NCBI GenBank assembly: GCA_030323885.1
Contig: CM059193.1
Span: 70,456,997 to 70,520,996, forward strand
Reading direction: 5' to 3'
Length of the DNA stretch: 64,000 nt
Source: Branchipolynoe longqiensis
Taxonomy: Eukaryota > Annelida > Polychaeta > Phyllodocida > Polynoidae
The notes under the pieces are model-generated. The model was not told the DNA's origin. It did no database searches and worked only from the letters and a program-made list of their open reading frames with translations. Numbering within the stretch: the stretch's first letter is position 1; each line of letters begins with the position of its first letter. The translations under genes and the position numbers were made by a program. Below are positions 31,295-42,393 of this stretch, piece by piece.

Positions 31295-31455
31295 GCATGT
31301 ATGAGTGAATGTGAGTGACTGTAATTGAGTGAGTGAATGAAAGTGATTGAGTATAACTGACTGACTGAGTGACTGAAAGAGTGACTGAAGGAGTGAGAGA
31401 GTGAGTGACTAAAGGAGTGAGAGAGTGAGTGACTGAGTGAGTGAGTGAATGAGCA
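31295..31455 (+). repeat. (GAGT)n/GACTGA degenerate microsatellite
   Basis: Interleaved GAGTGAGTGA and GACTGAAGGAGTGA units. Confidence 0.9.
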
Positions 31456-31484
31456 CTACGTCAGACCAGTATGGCTAGTGACCG

Positions 31485-31690
31485 AGTTTACATCCTAGCA
31501 ACATGAGGTCACACCAGTATACTCAAATTCACATTATCCTAGCACTGAGCCAACCAGCCATTGCATTATCCCAGTAATCCCGAGCATCAGGCAAGGTAAG
31601 AGATCAGGTATCAATTGTTGTTGTAAATAAAAAAAAAAGGACTGCGTGGGATCGAACTCAATCCACATTGGGTGAGAGACGAGGTGAGAG
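31485..31690 (-). mobile_element. SINE family S1, diverged
   Basis: CATCCTAGCAACATGAGGTC tail, CACATTATCCTAGCACTGAG body and a degenerate box B (GGGATCGAACTCAATC). About 60 bases of the body are missing and an A-run is inserted at 31629-31638. Confidence 0.75.
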
Positions 31691-32041
31691 ACGGAGACTC
31701 CCTCACCAGCCCCCCCCCCCCCAAGCGGCTGAGTTCGGTCGGATCTTCACCCCCACAGCTTTCCGCCATAGCAACCAGCCCAAACCCATCACCACTGAAC
31801 GTCAGCACAATCTGCAAGCAGCGACGACAGGCCGCGCTGGTTACCCGCCTGCCGCATCCATCATACACGGATGAGGTCCTGCAGAGGGGCCGAATTCCCC
31901 AGATTAGAACATCAATGTGGCTCTGTGCCGATAGTAGTCAGGGGGCGGGCGATGGCGGAGTACTCGCATACTCATAGGGTTGTTTCGTAACCCGTCCAGT
32001 AGGACTGCAGGACTGTGTCAGCGTTCAAAGAAATTAGATAG
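31691..32041. other. Intergenic, nothing recognised
   Basis: Moderately GC-rich with a C-run at about 31710-31722. No gene is supported. Confidence 0.35.
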
Positions 32042-32226
32042 TTACAGTAAAACCTCTCTAAATCGACCCACCATGGGACTGACTTTAAATGGGCCATTTA
32101 GGGATGTGATCTGATTAGGGAGTTTTTAAAAAAAAACATTTTAAATCACTACAATGGTATTGTATGGACGATCGTTTGGGACGCAAATAAAGTGGTCGAT
32201 CTGTGGAGATGATCAGTTTTACTGTA
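32042..32226. mobile_element. pogo/Tigger-type MITE (family P), copy 3
   Basis: TA-CAGTAAAACCTCTCTAAATC at left and GATCAGTTTTACTG-TA at right, with interior CAATGGTATTGTATGGACGA shared with copies 1 and 4. It is non-coding. Confidence 0.85.
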
Positions 32227-32301
32227 TATACATACAAACACACGTTGGTAATCTCTGAGTGTTATTTAATGGTTATACCGGGTGGCTCGAGCCGGAGTAA
32301 G

Positions 32302-32349
32302 GTGTGTGTGTGGGCGGGGCGGGGGGGGGGGGGGGGGGGGGGGGGGGGG
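32302..32349 (+). repeat. Poly-G / GTG run
   Basis: A GTGTGTG stretch leading into about 30 G with one C interruption. Confidence 0.9.
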
Positions 32350-32772
32350 AATTAGCGAGTAGGTCGACCTTGTTTATTATAGCCCATACACATGTGTGAG
32401 TCCACTAACCCCAGTGAGCTATACTCCACACAGTAGCCGTCAGCCCGAGTTGCTGACAACATCTAAATACTCGTCGCAGTCTGACGCCATAGACAGACGG
32501 TAGAAGGCTGCTCCTCATTCCTGTTTGGGTAAGATCAGCGTACAGACTCGATGCTCCCTCCCAGTCCTGCCTGGGTGTATAGGGCAAGTTGTATCATGGG
32601 CGCCATGGGCGTGAAGTGGAATTGGCAGAAAGGGTGATTTCAATACACTCATACTACCGCGCCATTCTAGTCATTGTTTCTGATAGTCAAGACAGCGGCG
32701 CCCCACAGAAACAATCGATATTCATGAAAGAGGAGAAATTCACACCAAAATGGGTGGCACGAAGCTGGCAGT
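32350..32772. other. Intergenic, nothing recognised
   Basis: No gene is supported. Confidence 0.35.
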
Positions 32773-32775
32773 GAC

Positions 32776-32898
32776 GTGCAGTGGAGTGAAGTGAAGTGAA
32801 GTGAAGTGGAGTGAAGTGGATGATGGTGGGAGGAGGATGGGAGGAGGATGGGAGGAGGATGGGAGGAGGATGGGAGGAGGATGGGAGGAGGATGGTAG
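32776..32898 (+). repeat. (GTGAA)n then (GGATGGGAGGA)n tandem repeats
   Basis: GTGAAGTGAAGTGAAG units are followed by about seven 11-base GGATGGGAGGA units. Confidence 0.93.
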
Positions 32899-33160
32899 GC
32901 GGGGGTGAGGCTGCCTTGAGAACGCTCATCCTGCCGACCCACATTCTGCTCACAAGCCTCACCCCCCCCCCCCCCTACCCCTCCCCGCCGCCACCTACCC
33001 CTACCCTGGAATGCCCGGCTGTTCCAGAACCCAATGGAGGTCGTGGGAGTGGAAGTATCTTGTACCTCTACAGGGCACGTCCCAGGCCTCCATTCGGCCG
33101 TGGGTGTACTCAAATTGAGCTGACCGACGCAAACTCTAGCGATATCTAGTTCTACATATA
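32899..33160. other. GC-rich intergenic, nothing recognised
   Basis: C-runs near 32959-32975. No domain is seen in the overlapping frames. Confidence 0.3.
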
Positions 33161-33310
33161 TATCCCGCCTCTCGGCATGCAATATGGCACCGTTGTTTCC
33201 ACTGTAGCTACCTCATCCATGTTTGTTGCGGCCTACTTTACAGCAAAATCAAAAGGCACAAAACCTAAGCTTGGAGAGTGCCAGCAGCAGAGCAATCTCT
33301 GCTGGGAGTG
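33161..33310 (+). mobile_element. SINE family S2, 3' part
   Basis: TATATCCCGCCTCTCGGCAT, GCAATATGGCACCGTTGTT, GTTTGTTGCGGCCTACTTTA and AACCTAAGCTTGGAGAGTG match, in order, the downstream part of the full copy at 33430. Confidence 0.8.
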
Positions 33311-33429
33311 TGGGTGTACTCAGATTGATCTAGCTATGTCTAGTTATAAAAGTGTAGTGGTCTGCACTGACCTCTCAAGCAAGGAGCCGCATACACAGGT
33401 AGGTGTGGCTAGTGTGGTGATATCAGGGA

Positions 33430-33660
33430 GCCTAGGTGGTGTAATCGTTAGCACACTGGCCCGGAATGCAAAGAGCTGTGGGTTCGAGTCCCGCTCTAGG
33501 CACAATATTTCCCATTTTCATCACCCCCATGACATATATATCCCAGCCACGCGGCATGCAATATGGCACCGTTGTTGCCACTGTAACCTACGTTTGTTGC
33601 GGCCTACTTTACAGCAATAACAAAACCTAAGCTTGGAGAGTTCCAGCAATAGAGCATTCT
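33430..33660 (+). mobile_element. SINE family S2 with tRNA-Gln-like head
   Basis: The head at 33430-33502 folds as a tRNA. The 7-base acceptor stem pairs (GCCTAGG with TCTAGGC, one G-T). The D-arm (GTGT/GCAC) and T-arm (GTGGG/CCCGC around TTCGAGT) also pair. The anticodon stem has two mismatches and position 33 is C, so it is not a working tRNA. The D-arm sequence GGTGTAAT-GTTAGCAC is most like tRNA-Gln. A body follows that is shared with 33161-33310, ending in GCAATAACAAAACC. Confidence 0.8.
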
Positions 33661-34373
33661 GTGCAGGGAGAGCGATGTTATTAGCGTCTAAGCCGGTCAG
33701 AATGTAAGCCTATGGCTGTCAGGTAATCCTACAACAGCCGGTCATAGTAGTAGTCTCCGAGGCCAGGAGAGCCAGCACGCCCTGCGCTGGAGTGTTTCTG
33801 TTCAGCGTCAGACTGACCCGCCGGGTGGAGAGTGTAAAAAAAACTGTCAAGGGGCTGACATTATTATCGGCGCGACCCCTGCGACGGCCGAAAGGAATAG
33901 CTCACAGTGACTATGCGGACGGAGAGTGACGATGATGATGATGAACCAGAGAGGTCAACGGTGCTTGGAGAGTGTGCGTGAGAAAGAAGAAAGTAGGGCA
34001 CTGCGCGTGCGTGACAATGATGAAGAGGCTAGAATTGGGGACCAAGCGAAAATGTGTGGATGTGGGTGTGGGTGTCCGGAAAGGAGAGCGAGGCCACATT
34101 CCAAACATACTGGTTTGACCCATATACGAGTAAAATGCATATCTTTTGATTCAAGTTCAATGTATCTTTAAAAGGTTATTGTTACGCCCCCCCCCCCCCA
34201 TATGCAAAAGACGAGAGAAAGAAGATATGGGTTAGAAGGGCGCCATGAGCATGCTCAAGATCAATAAAGTTGGATTATCATGGTTGCCATCACATAACTC
34301 AGAGGGGGTGGGGGAAGCGAAATAATAAGCAATTTAATCAAATTGACATCGTTCTTTATTACGCTTTACAAAA
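33661..34373. other. Intergenic, nothing recognised
   Basis: GC-richer at 33740-34110, with GATGATGATGATGA at 33930-33943 and a C-run near 34187-34199. No gene is supported. Confidence 0.35.
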
Positions 34374-34635
34374 AATATTACATGGGGAGAACTTTTTTGG
34401 AATGCTAAAATGAAATATTACACGGAATAACTTTTAGCAATGTAAACAAAATATTAACATGGGAGAACATTTTTTGTGAATGTAAACAAAAAGTTACATG
34501 GGATAACGTCATGTATGTAAACAAAATATTACATGTGACAACTTTATGTATGTAAAATATATTACATGGGGATATCTTTTGATCGTGTTTAAATTTAAGG
34601 ATTACATGGAATAACTTCTAGCAGTGCATTTTTGG
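34374..34635 (+). repeat. Diverged tandem repeat, about 45-55 bp unit
   Basis: Five to six imperfect units with the core ATTACATGGGATAACTTTT and a linker like GTAAACAAAAT. Unit lengths vary. Confidence 0.75.
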
Positions 34636-36163
34636 GGCCTCTGTCATTTACTATTATGGGGAAACACTTCTTAGTAATTGACCTACATTCTTTGCTCCAA
34701 TAGACTACATCACGGTTCCAGCAGTGCAGTGCATTGCGGGATGCATCAGAGCAAAAGAAACCCACGAGAAGCACTTGGCACATGCTAATTAATACACTGG
34801 GTGCAGCTATGAAATGTGCTAGTTTCAGCTCATCTCAGCTCTACCAACTAAAAAAATATATATAATAAATTAAGATATTAATCTTGTATCCAGCATTGCA
34901 TCTAAATGCACATGGCATAAGATGTAGACAAATCTAGGCACTCGGACTAGTGTTAGAGCCATAGCTAGAGTCAGTTTTATTTATTTTATTCATGTTTTTA
35001 TTTATATTCTATGGTTAATGACATATGTAGAACTAGAAAATGAGTAGGCTTAATCAGATATTGGTTATATATTTCTTTGAAACAAGTTTTTGTTGACACA
35101 TTTGACATTTTAATATTTAGAACAAGAATTACTTTTGACTAATCAACGGTGATGTAAACCTCAGCCTGTAAAGTGACTGAAATTGTATGTTTCTTAGCTC
35201 AAAATGCTTAAATGTGGAGAGTTGTGTCTTAAACATATTCATTATATTATTATATTGCATCCTTCCATCCATGTTTGTGCCAAATTGCTATGTATTTCTA
35301 TTTATTTTGAATAAAATGCCAGTTTTGCCCTATGCGTATCGGTAAACTCAATGGCTGTACGCCTTTGCTTTGCTCCCGGCGCCGTTTTCAGCGCATGCGC
35401 AGTCGGAACCGTGATGTAGTCTATAAGAAACTACAAATCGGATAGCCCAGGTTTACGTTTTGCAATGGGGGACGGGCGGCACTAAACGAACAAAGAAAAT
35501 CCACCTTCATACACACAATTTAGAGCTTTTGTCTGAATAATCCAACGATTGAATTAGGAGCACAGTGTGGTTGGTTCGCTAAAGCTCGCCTACTTGTTAT
35601 TCCCTATGTGTGTTCTCAGAAACCCTTGTAATTAATTGACCTTCACAGTCGGCACTAATCAGTCTCAACCCACAAGTGAATGTTTTCCTTACCCTCCTCC
35701 CTCTCCCACCTGTAGAACCAGAAAGAATAGAATCCGAATTCCTCTCAGTTCAGGTCTCCCTAAACATTTTGTCCTTTCTTTTTGCACAAATGGTTTACAA
35801 GTATAAAGAGCGCGAACCCAGGGTGGATAGTGATTTCAGGGACGTGGGGGGGAAAGCGGAAATGAAGCTGAGATTAGTATCCCGACTCAAATTTACATCC
35901 TGGAGGCTAGTTACCATAGCCACCCCCCCCCCCCGCCATACCTATATAAAAAATGCCCCCAGCCGGTGACAAAAACACCACGAAATCCGCTTCAAAACGG
36001 AAAACATATCCCTGGAACTCCAAATTAAAAAAAAAATAATATACCGGACTGGATTGCAGCGTACTCGTTTCAGTAACTTTTTTTTATATTTAAAAACTGT
36101 ATATACTAAAAAAATATGCCAAACTAAATGGGTCATGCTACAGGCTTTTGTTTCCTTGCTTGT
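34636..36163. other. AT-rich intergenic with a possible promoter at 35360-35470
   Basis: Mostly AT-rich with no recognised repeat. A GC-richer island lies at 35370-35480. A 97-codon frame (35676-35969) has no recognisable domain. Confidence 0.35.
35385..35415 (+). promoter_or_regulatory. NRF-1-like palindrome next to ETS-like core
   Basis: AGCGCATGCGCAGTCGGAAC contains GCGCATGCGC, the core of nuclear respiratory factor 1 sites, followed by a CGGAA ETS core. The pair is common in housekeeping promoters. No transcript can be placed next to it here, so this is a weak inference. Confidence 0.25.
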
Positions 36164-36420
36164 GTTTTACATCCTAGCAACATCTAAGGTCATATCCGGA
36201 CGAGTTCCGACAGTCCGCACCCATGGTGAATTATAGCCCTTCAGCTCCTGGCAGACTGGCAGCATAACCTGGTAACAAAATTATCCTCACACAAAGCTAA
36301 CCAGTCCTTGCCCTATCCTAGTACTCCCAAGTACCCGACTAGGTAGCGACAAGTTTACAATTTTGTAAGCCACTGGTTTGACTATGCCGGGATTCAAACC
36401 CCTAATGCTCCACAAATGCC
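36164..36420 (-). mobile_element. SINE family S1, diverged, nearly full length
   Basis: CATCCTAGCAACATCTAAGG tail, AACCAGTCCTTGCCCTATCC body, TAGGTAGCGACAAGTTTACA and a box B remnant (GCCGGGATTCAAACCCC). The head is lost after about 36410. Confidence 0.82.
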
Positions 36421-37056
36421 TGTCTGGCATGCTTGGCATTCAGCACAACTAGGATCAGCACAACTAGGATGAGCCCATAAGGATTAACGCAACATGATCC
36501 CAGCAGCATGGCATCCCAGTGTGGCAACACTATAAACCACCAGCAGTGATTAAAGCCACAAGTCAGTACCCACCGCAAGTAGCCCTCACATATTGCTAGG
36601 ACGCCAAGCCCCTCAATAACCAAAACCGGTATTTTCATCGTGCGACCCCCTCACCCCTCCTAAAACCCCCAATTGGCGACACTGCCGCAGTAAATTGTCC
36701 CAGATTCCTCTACCAATGATTGACTGCACCTTGTCGACGAACTTATCCCTGCGCCTAGTAGTGCTAATTAGCATCATGCAGCAGAGAAGTTCTAGCACTA
36801 GCTAAGCCTCCCCAGCTACTTTTGGGTAATTATGTAATGGTTAGAATTATCTTGTCGTAATTCCCTTCTTATTCTTAATGGGGGCAACGACAAAGTCACG
36901 CTATGGCTAATAGAAGTCTAATCATCGCCTAGACACGACCCCCCCCCGCATTGTTTGTTACTATCAATTCCTCGGGACGGGGATGGTAGGCTGCCCCCCC
37001 CCTCCGCCCACCCTACGGGTCCAAGTGCCAGACAACTCAGGTAGCCTCTTAGTAGT
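36421..37056. other. Intergenic, nothing recognised
   Basis: C-runs at 36940-36947 and 36995-37002. No gene is supported. Confidence 0.35.
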
Positions 37057-37860
37057 TATACCCCTGTCACACCGGCATAAGAGGCCAGCGAGTGGGCAAC
37101 GTAAAAATCACTTTTTAAACGTTGAGATACGTCGAAATTCGCGGTGTTTCAGGGCCAAATTGGACATCAGTGCAACGTAGTCGACATAGGCGAAACGTCG
37201 GTCCAACGTAATCGTAATGTTTCTCAAGGAGTTGGAACGTTTTGAAAAAAAGAAAACCCAATGTAAGGCTAACGAGCCTCCAGCTCGCACGGCGTCAGCC
37301 TAGCAAAGGCTTAGAGTAGGACTCACGTAATTATGCCCGCCATAGGCCTAACATAGCTAAATGTGACTCTGGCGTAATTCATGTGAGTCGACGTCAGACC
37401 CGCAATTGAGCAGTGTCAGTCTGACGATCGTCCAGCATGCTCAGCGTAAGGACAGCGAGGCAAAACATTCACACCACGTTCACTTACATTTGAAGAATGT
37501 TGGCGCGTGTTACATACGTTACGCTCGCGCCAACCATTTGTCAACTACGTTGAATACGTCAAGACACATGTCAGAGACACGTTAGACATACATCAAGATA
37601 TGTTAACACCACGTTGTCAGCGTGCGGGCTGCACATTCCCCCCCTCTCTCGTCAGTTTACCGTAAGTTGATGTGAATGCAACGTTAAGACCAATGTAATG
37701 GCCTTTACGTCGAAAGTTTTGGGCATATCCAAAACATTGATGAGTCACCGTATCTCGACGTAGGCTTAACGAACGAGTAATGTATCTCAACGCAATGACC
37801 AAATTTCACCCTATGTCAGCTTATTCTACCTTGTTACATCGTAGTGTGACAGGGCCTTTA
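37057..37860. mobile_element. CTGTCACA-terminal MITE (family C), copy 3
   Basis: Left CCCCTGTCACACCGGC and right TCGTAGTGTGACAGGGCC are inverted. The interior shares AAAGTTTTGGGCATATCCAA and CCGTATCTCGACG with copy 1 and is also rich in ACGT words. The flanks are less clear than in copies 1 and 2 (TTATA at left, TTTA at right). It is non-coding. Confidence 0.75.
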
Positions 37861-38063
37861 GATTGCTTTGTAAGGTGTGTAGTGCTATGGTACTCGTGGT
37901 AACTGCACAACGTACTAGTCAATATCAGAATTTTCAGATCTTATTACGAAACATGGAAGGATTTTTAAATTCAAATAACAGCCATTGGCTATGGCGATAT
38001 TATTTTAATAGATCTCATTGAAAAACCTGACATTACCATTTTACGAAACGAGCAGACCAGACG
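37861..38063. other. Intergenic, nothing recognised
   Basis: AT-rich; no feature. Confidence 0.3.
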
Positions 38064-38657
38064 TGGTGGATGAATCGGTAGAGTGCAGGAATTCCCGTGT
38101 GGAATTCAGGGAACTCCAAACCCGGTCGAGTCAAACCAATGATTTACAAAATTGATACCTGTCGCTACCTACCCAGGTGCTGGGCATTACTAATGCCAGG
38201 TACACACCTACCGTTCATCCGCACCCACCTACCGTTTACGACCTAAAACTGCCCGTTTCGCGCACAAAAGTCGTTATGTGTGTGATACCCTAGCACATCT
38301 ACCGATTGCGATTCACGACTTAAAACTCAGTTTTAGGGCTAAAACGGGCCGATTACGATTGCGATTCGAAAAATGAATCGGCCCGTTTTCAGCGGGTCGG
38401 GTCAAGTCGCAAGTTTTAGTGCGCGAATCGTATACGGTAGGTGTGTACTTGGCATAAAGATAGGGCAAGGACTGATTAGCTCAGAATCAGGATAATGTGA
38501 CCTGAGTGGGAAATTGGGTCATGATGCTGGTGGCCTAGTCTCCCAGTCAGGCAGGACAATAAACTTGCCATAAGCGCGCACTGTCACAAGTCGGCACCCA
38601 TCCTTATGTGATGACTTTCAATGCTGCCAGATGTAAAGCCCCAACAAACAAACAAAA
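38064..38657 (+). mobile_element. SINE family S1, plus strand, interrupted by a MITE
   Basis: Starts with a tRNA-like head (CGTGGTGGATGAATCGGTAG) and continues through AACCCGGTCGAGTCAAACCA to CTGGGCATTAC. After the inserted element it resumes AGATAGGGCAAGGACTGATT and runs to the ACAAACAAACAAA tail. Without the insert it would be a full-length S1 copy. Confidence 0.88.
38191..38457. mobile_element. Harbinger-like MITE (family H), nested in a SINE
   Basis: The element (38194-38454) starts TGCCAGGTACACACCTACCG and ends with the mirror CGGTAGGTGTGTACTTGGCA. It is flanked by TAA on both sides (38191-38193, 38455-38457), the TWA duplication typical of PIF/Harbinger transposons. The interrupted SINE confirms the boundaries. 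The interior is strongly self-complementary around GGGCCGATT and TCGAAAAATGAATCGGCCCG. It is non-coding. Confidence 0.88.
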
Positions 38658-38662
38658 TAAAT

Positions 38663-39830
38663 CAGGGATGAAAGTGGTCTCCGGGAAAAAAAGCGGAAAT
38701 GCTGATATTTTCCCATAGGCTTAGCATTGTCAGTATTGGTATATGCTGATAGTGCTGCGGCATTTGCATCACATATCGGTATACGCTGATAGTGTTGCGG
38801 CGTTAGAAGTATGTATTAGTAGTATACGCTGACAGTGCTGCGCCGTGAAGGCATTAGTAGTATACACTGCTAGGGCTGCGGTGTTTGCACCACATATATA
38901 GGGTATTCACGTGACGACACGAACCGGATGCGCAGCCATTGTGGCGATATCAACCAGTAAACATCCCATAGAGTTTGCCTGTACGCGCAGTGGAAAACGT
39001 GCATTTCATTCAAAATTAATAGAATTCCGGAACCCTAACCATATAAATTTAATATAATCTATTCGTTGAATATGTTTTCTATATGTGTACCAAGCAGTTT
39101 GTTTCTAAGTGGTGTAGTTTTAGAGATATTTCACTTTTTCTGTATGAAGATTGCTCACGGCCATTGACAATGCACTGGCACTGACACTCAGAATATCCCA
39201 ACTTTAACTATTATCTCTGTTTTTAATACTTTCAGCGTAAATTGCTCTTAGGTTACATTAAATACTTCAGATCTTCCTCTTCAATCGCGCATTAAGATAT
39301 TTTTAATCGATCCAATGAAAGCTTTTAAATTTATTTTACAAAAATAAATGCTCCACATAGACATAGCATTGCCGTATTTTACCCTTCGCGGGCAGTTTGC
39401 CGGTACGTGCAGTGCAAAACGCCAGTTTTATTCAAATTTAATAGAAATCCATAACCCTAACCGTATCAATTTAATATAATCTTTTTGGTAAACAAGTTTT
39501 CTATGTGTATTCCAATCAGTTTGTTTCTAGGTGGTGTAGTTTTAGAGATATTTAACCTTTTCTGGAGGAAGATTGCTCATAGCCATTGAGTTTGCACTGT
39601 GACAGTATGTTATTATTGTGGTTACTATCGCCGCAATGGCCGCACTTCCGCTTAGCGTGACGTCGGTGCATACCCTATATTAGTATACGCTGATTGTGCG
39701 GCAGCGTGAAACAACGTATCGGTTGGTTGGGTGTTGGAGTTTTATGTCCTGGCAACATCTAAGACCAAATCAGGACGGGTGCAACTTATTAGTATACACT
39801 CATAGCTACATGAAAAATCCTTCATCCCTG
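38663..39830. mobile_element. hAT-like MITE, copy 2, interrupted
   Basis: The same start (CAGGGATGAAAGTGGTCTCC) as copy 1 at 1820, and an end in TTCATCCCTG. It includes the repeated TATACGCTGATAGTG words and the captured SINE tail (39738-39778). About 780 bases of another element are inserted at 38897-39679. Confidence 0.85.
38897..39679. mobile_element. MITE (family V) nested in the hAT-like MITE
   Basis: Ends are TATAGGGTATTCACGTGACG and the near-mirror GTGACGTCGGTGCATACCCTATA. Copy 1 of the host element reads straight through (CACCACATATTAGTA) at this point, so the insertion is demonstrated, with a TA-type target duplication. The interior holds two direct copies of a module of about 230 bases (TTTAATATAATCT, TTTTCTATATGTGTACCAA, GGTGTAGTTTTAGAGATATT). 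An inverted partial copy lies at 45160-45650. It is non-coding. Confidence 0.85.
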
Positions 39831-40257
39831 CTAAATGGTCAGCTTGCCGTGAGAACTTTTGCTACTGTGGGCATGGTTTGATTTTTTGTGTTTTTTCTTC
39901 TTTAAAAAAAATTGATACGGTATTTATTCTGCCCATAGCGAGTAAGCTCCCGCGGGGGTGCTCGTTTTCAACGCTGGACAGCTGTGAGGAATGTTATAGT
40001 GGATGCCCGATTTCCGGGTTGGTATCCGGGACGTCCACCAGCATTTTTTCAAGTAGTTAGTATCTATGTTAGTTGTGTTTTTTTTGGGGGGGGGGGGGGG
40101 GGGAGGTATAACTTCCTATCATATAGCTTAATATCTTAGCCTAGTATGTACATCTAGTGAGATGGTAATACGCTTGTTGATGAGGACGTGTTCCCAGAAT
40201 TTGTTCGTTTGTTTTGTTTGCAGCTTTCCTTTCCTTTAAATGTGCCAGAACCGGTGG
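39831..40257. other. Intergenic with poly-G run
   Basis: A G-run of about 18 at 40086-40103. No gene is supported. Confidence 0.35.
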
Positions 40258-40537
40258 TTGAGTTTTACGTGGCAATATCTAAAGTCTTATCCGGACAGGT
40301 ACCGACTTGTGAGTGCACACTCGTGACGACTTTACAGTGCTGCCCACTGGGAAATCACGCTGTCGGCAACATGACCCGATATCCCACTCATATTATCCTG
40401 ACACTAACCTAACCACGCCTTGCCCTATCGTATTAATGCCGAGCACCTGGCTAGGAAGCTACAAGTGTCTATTTTGTATGTCACTGGTTTGACACGACCA
40501 GGATTCGAACCTCACGATCTACCAAAACTAACGGTGA
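40258..40537 (-). mobile_element. SINE family S1, diverged, nearly full length
   Basis: TTTTACGTGGCAATATCTAA tail, GTACCGACTTGTGAGTGCAC body, TATTAATGCCGAGCACCTGG and box B complement CAGGATTCGAACCTC. Confidence 0.85.
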
Positions 40538-40736
40538 CAACAAACAAAGAGACTGGTCCCCGAGGACATTTTTCAGAGGCGGTAGATGCAGCTGGTGCAG
40601 TCCGAGTCTTCCTCCAGTCATATTGACACCGTCGCCATGACGTCACTAAAATGGCCCCTGTTTACCAACATGACAACACTGACCCAGATTCGGTGTGCAA
40701 CACGCACCGGGGTCTGGCAGTCCTTAAAAACTAGAT

Positions 40737-40881
<145 letters not shown>

Positions 40882-41014
40882 CTGTGTGTGCCCGCCCGAT
40901 ATGCATTATGTATTATATATGTATTAACTATTCTGCATGTATTATCTACGTGCGTGCGTGAGTATATGTGATGTATAACGTGTTTTGCGAGTGTAAAGGC
41001 ACGGAAGGGAACTA

Positions 41015-41020
<6 letters not shown>

Positions 41021-41047
<27 letters not shown>

Positions 41048-41048
41048 G
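41021..41048 (+). repeat. (ATT)n microsatellite
   Basis: Nine uninterrupted ATT units. Confidence 0.95.
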
Positions 41049-41161
41049 TAAGGGTCAATATGTAATTATTCAATTAGGTTAACAAATTAGAACATTGTCA
41101 AAAGTAACCCCCAAAACTGATAACCTGTATCGAAAACTGTCCATAACTTCTGGGCTCCGTA

Positions 41162-41326
41162 TACAGTAAAACCTCTCTAAATCGACCGACCTATGGACCA
41201 ACTTTATGTGGTAGGTTTATGGAGTTAGGATATCCTCACAATGGTATTGTTGGAACCTAAATAAAGCGATCGATATAAGGGAGTGGTCGATATGAGGAGG
41301 TGGTCGGTTAGAGAGGTTTTAATGTA
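41162..41326. mobile_element. pogo/Tigger-type MITE (family P), copy 4
   Basis: TA-CAGTAAAACCTCTCTAAATC at left and GGTTAGAGAGGTTTTAATG-TA at right, with interior GGAGTGGTCGATATGAGGAG as in copy 1. It is non-coding. Confidence 0.88.
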
Positions 41327-41857
41327 TAGGCACACAGACGGGAGTGAATACCAGGCGGGAGTGAATACCAGCGTTCGCGCTGGTTGCCCTACACACGGAT
41401 GTACCGTGTCTGGTACCGGCGTGTCAGTTAGTGTCAGTGTGGCGCGGGAACGCCATACTGCCAGACACCAGCGGGCCACAATGGCGGCACAACACTGGTA
41501 ACAAGCGCCCCCCCCCCTCCACCTTCCTCGTAAACCTATACATTAGTCACGCTGGAAGTGTTCGCAGGCTATTGGTGGTGAATAAGGTAGTCCAGGTGCA
41601 CAAAGTAAATTATAAACTACCAGGTAAACCTGCCACAAACCAGCCTGCTCAACCTCACATGACTCTCACTCACATTACATTACAGTCACATCATTTTCAC
41701 TCACACACACGTGACAGGTGCTGCTATTTGTACACCTCAATCATAACTAACCTTTGTTCAGCGCTACTAGACATTATATCACGAGATGTACACACTTTTA
41801 ATACGATCCCAATATCCGCGTTTCCGAACGGTACCAAATTTCATGTCTAGAACTGGA
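41327..41857. other. Intergenic, nothing recognised
   Basis: A 139-codon frame (41431-41850, plus) shows no domain. A C-run lies at 41509-41517. Confidence 0.3.
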
Positions 41858-42042
41858 TGACAATGGGGGCATTCGACTGGGCCTCTCTATCCGAATATCA
41901 ACATATTTCCGAACAAATTCCTATTCGACTGGGACCGGAAGTGGGTTCATATACTGATGATTCGGATGTGTGTATGCGGCTCCATCCGTTCCATCCGTAA
42001 AGTTGCGGATAGAAAGGGCCCAGTCGAATTCCCCCCATTGTC
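41858..42042. mobile_element. Short MITE (family G), about 25-bp inverted ends
   Basis: TGACAATGGGGGCATTCGAC plus TGGGCC at left is mirrored by GGGCCCAGTCGAATTCCCCC plus CATTGTCA at right, with one-base differences. The interior is 130 bases and non-coding. Superfamily unknown. Confidence 0.8.
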
Positions 42043-42393
42043 AGTTTTCAACCCACCATTCAGTCCACATGTACTAACTAGCTCTTGATGGTAAAATCAG
42101 ATTAGATATATATACATAAACTGTGAATAACTGTGGAAGACCAGTGTCATATCGCTGACAGATTTGTATTTGCAGTGAATAAACCATATATATATACTAG
42201 AACACCACATTGTCCGTAGGCTTATCGCTTTGGCCAGTAAAATAATAGCTAAATATGTCAAATGTGAATTAAATAAATTCAACGCAAGAAAAAGAACCGA
42301 TAAATCCCATAACTGCCTTCTTTGCCTTCTTATTTGTTTAAAAAAAACATCCCATATGACGACGAGGGGAACTGCTCAAAGCACATATAGTCG
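42043..42393. other. AT-rich intergenic, nothing recognised
   Basis: No gene is supported. Confidence 0.3.

Noticed and set aside
30817..31308. 163-codon Tyr/Val/Cys/Met-rich frame
   Set aside because: Direct translation of a GTAT microsatellite, open in all three phases.
33430..33502. Functional tRNA gene
   Set aside because: Acceptor, D and T arms pair, but the anticodon stem has two mismatches, position 33 is not T, and a SINE body follows directly.
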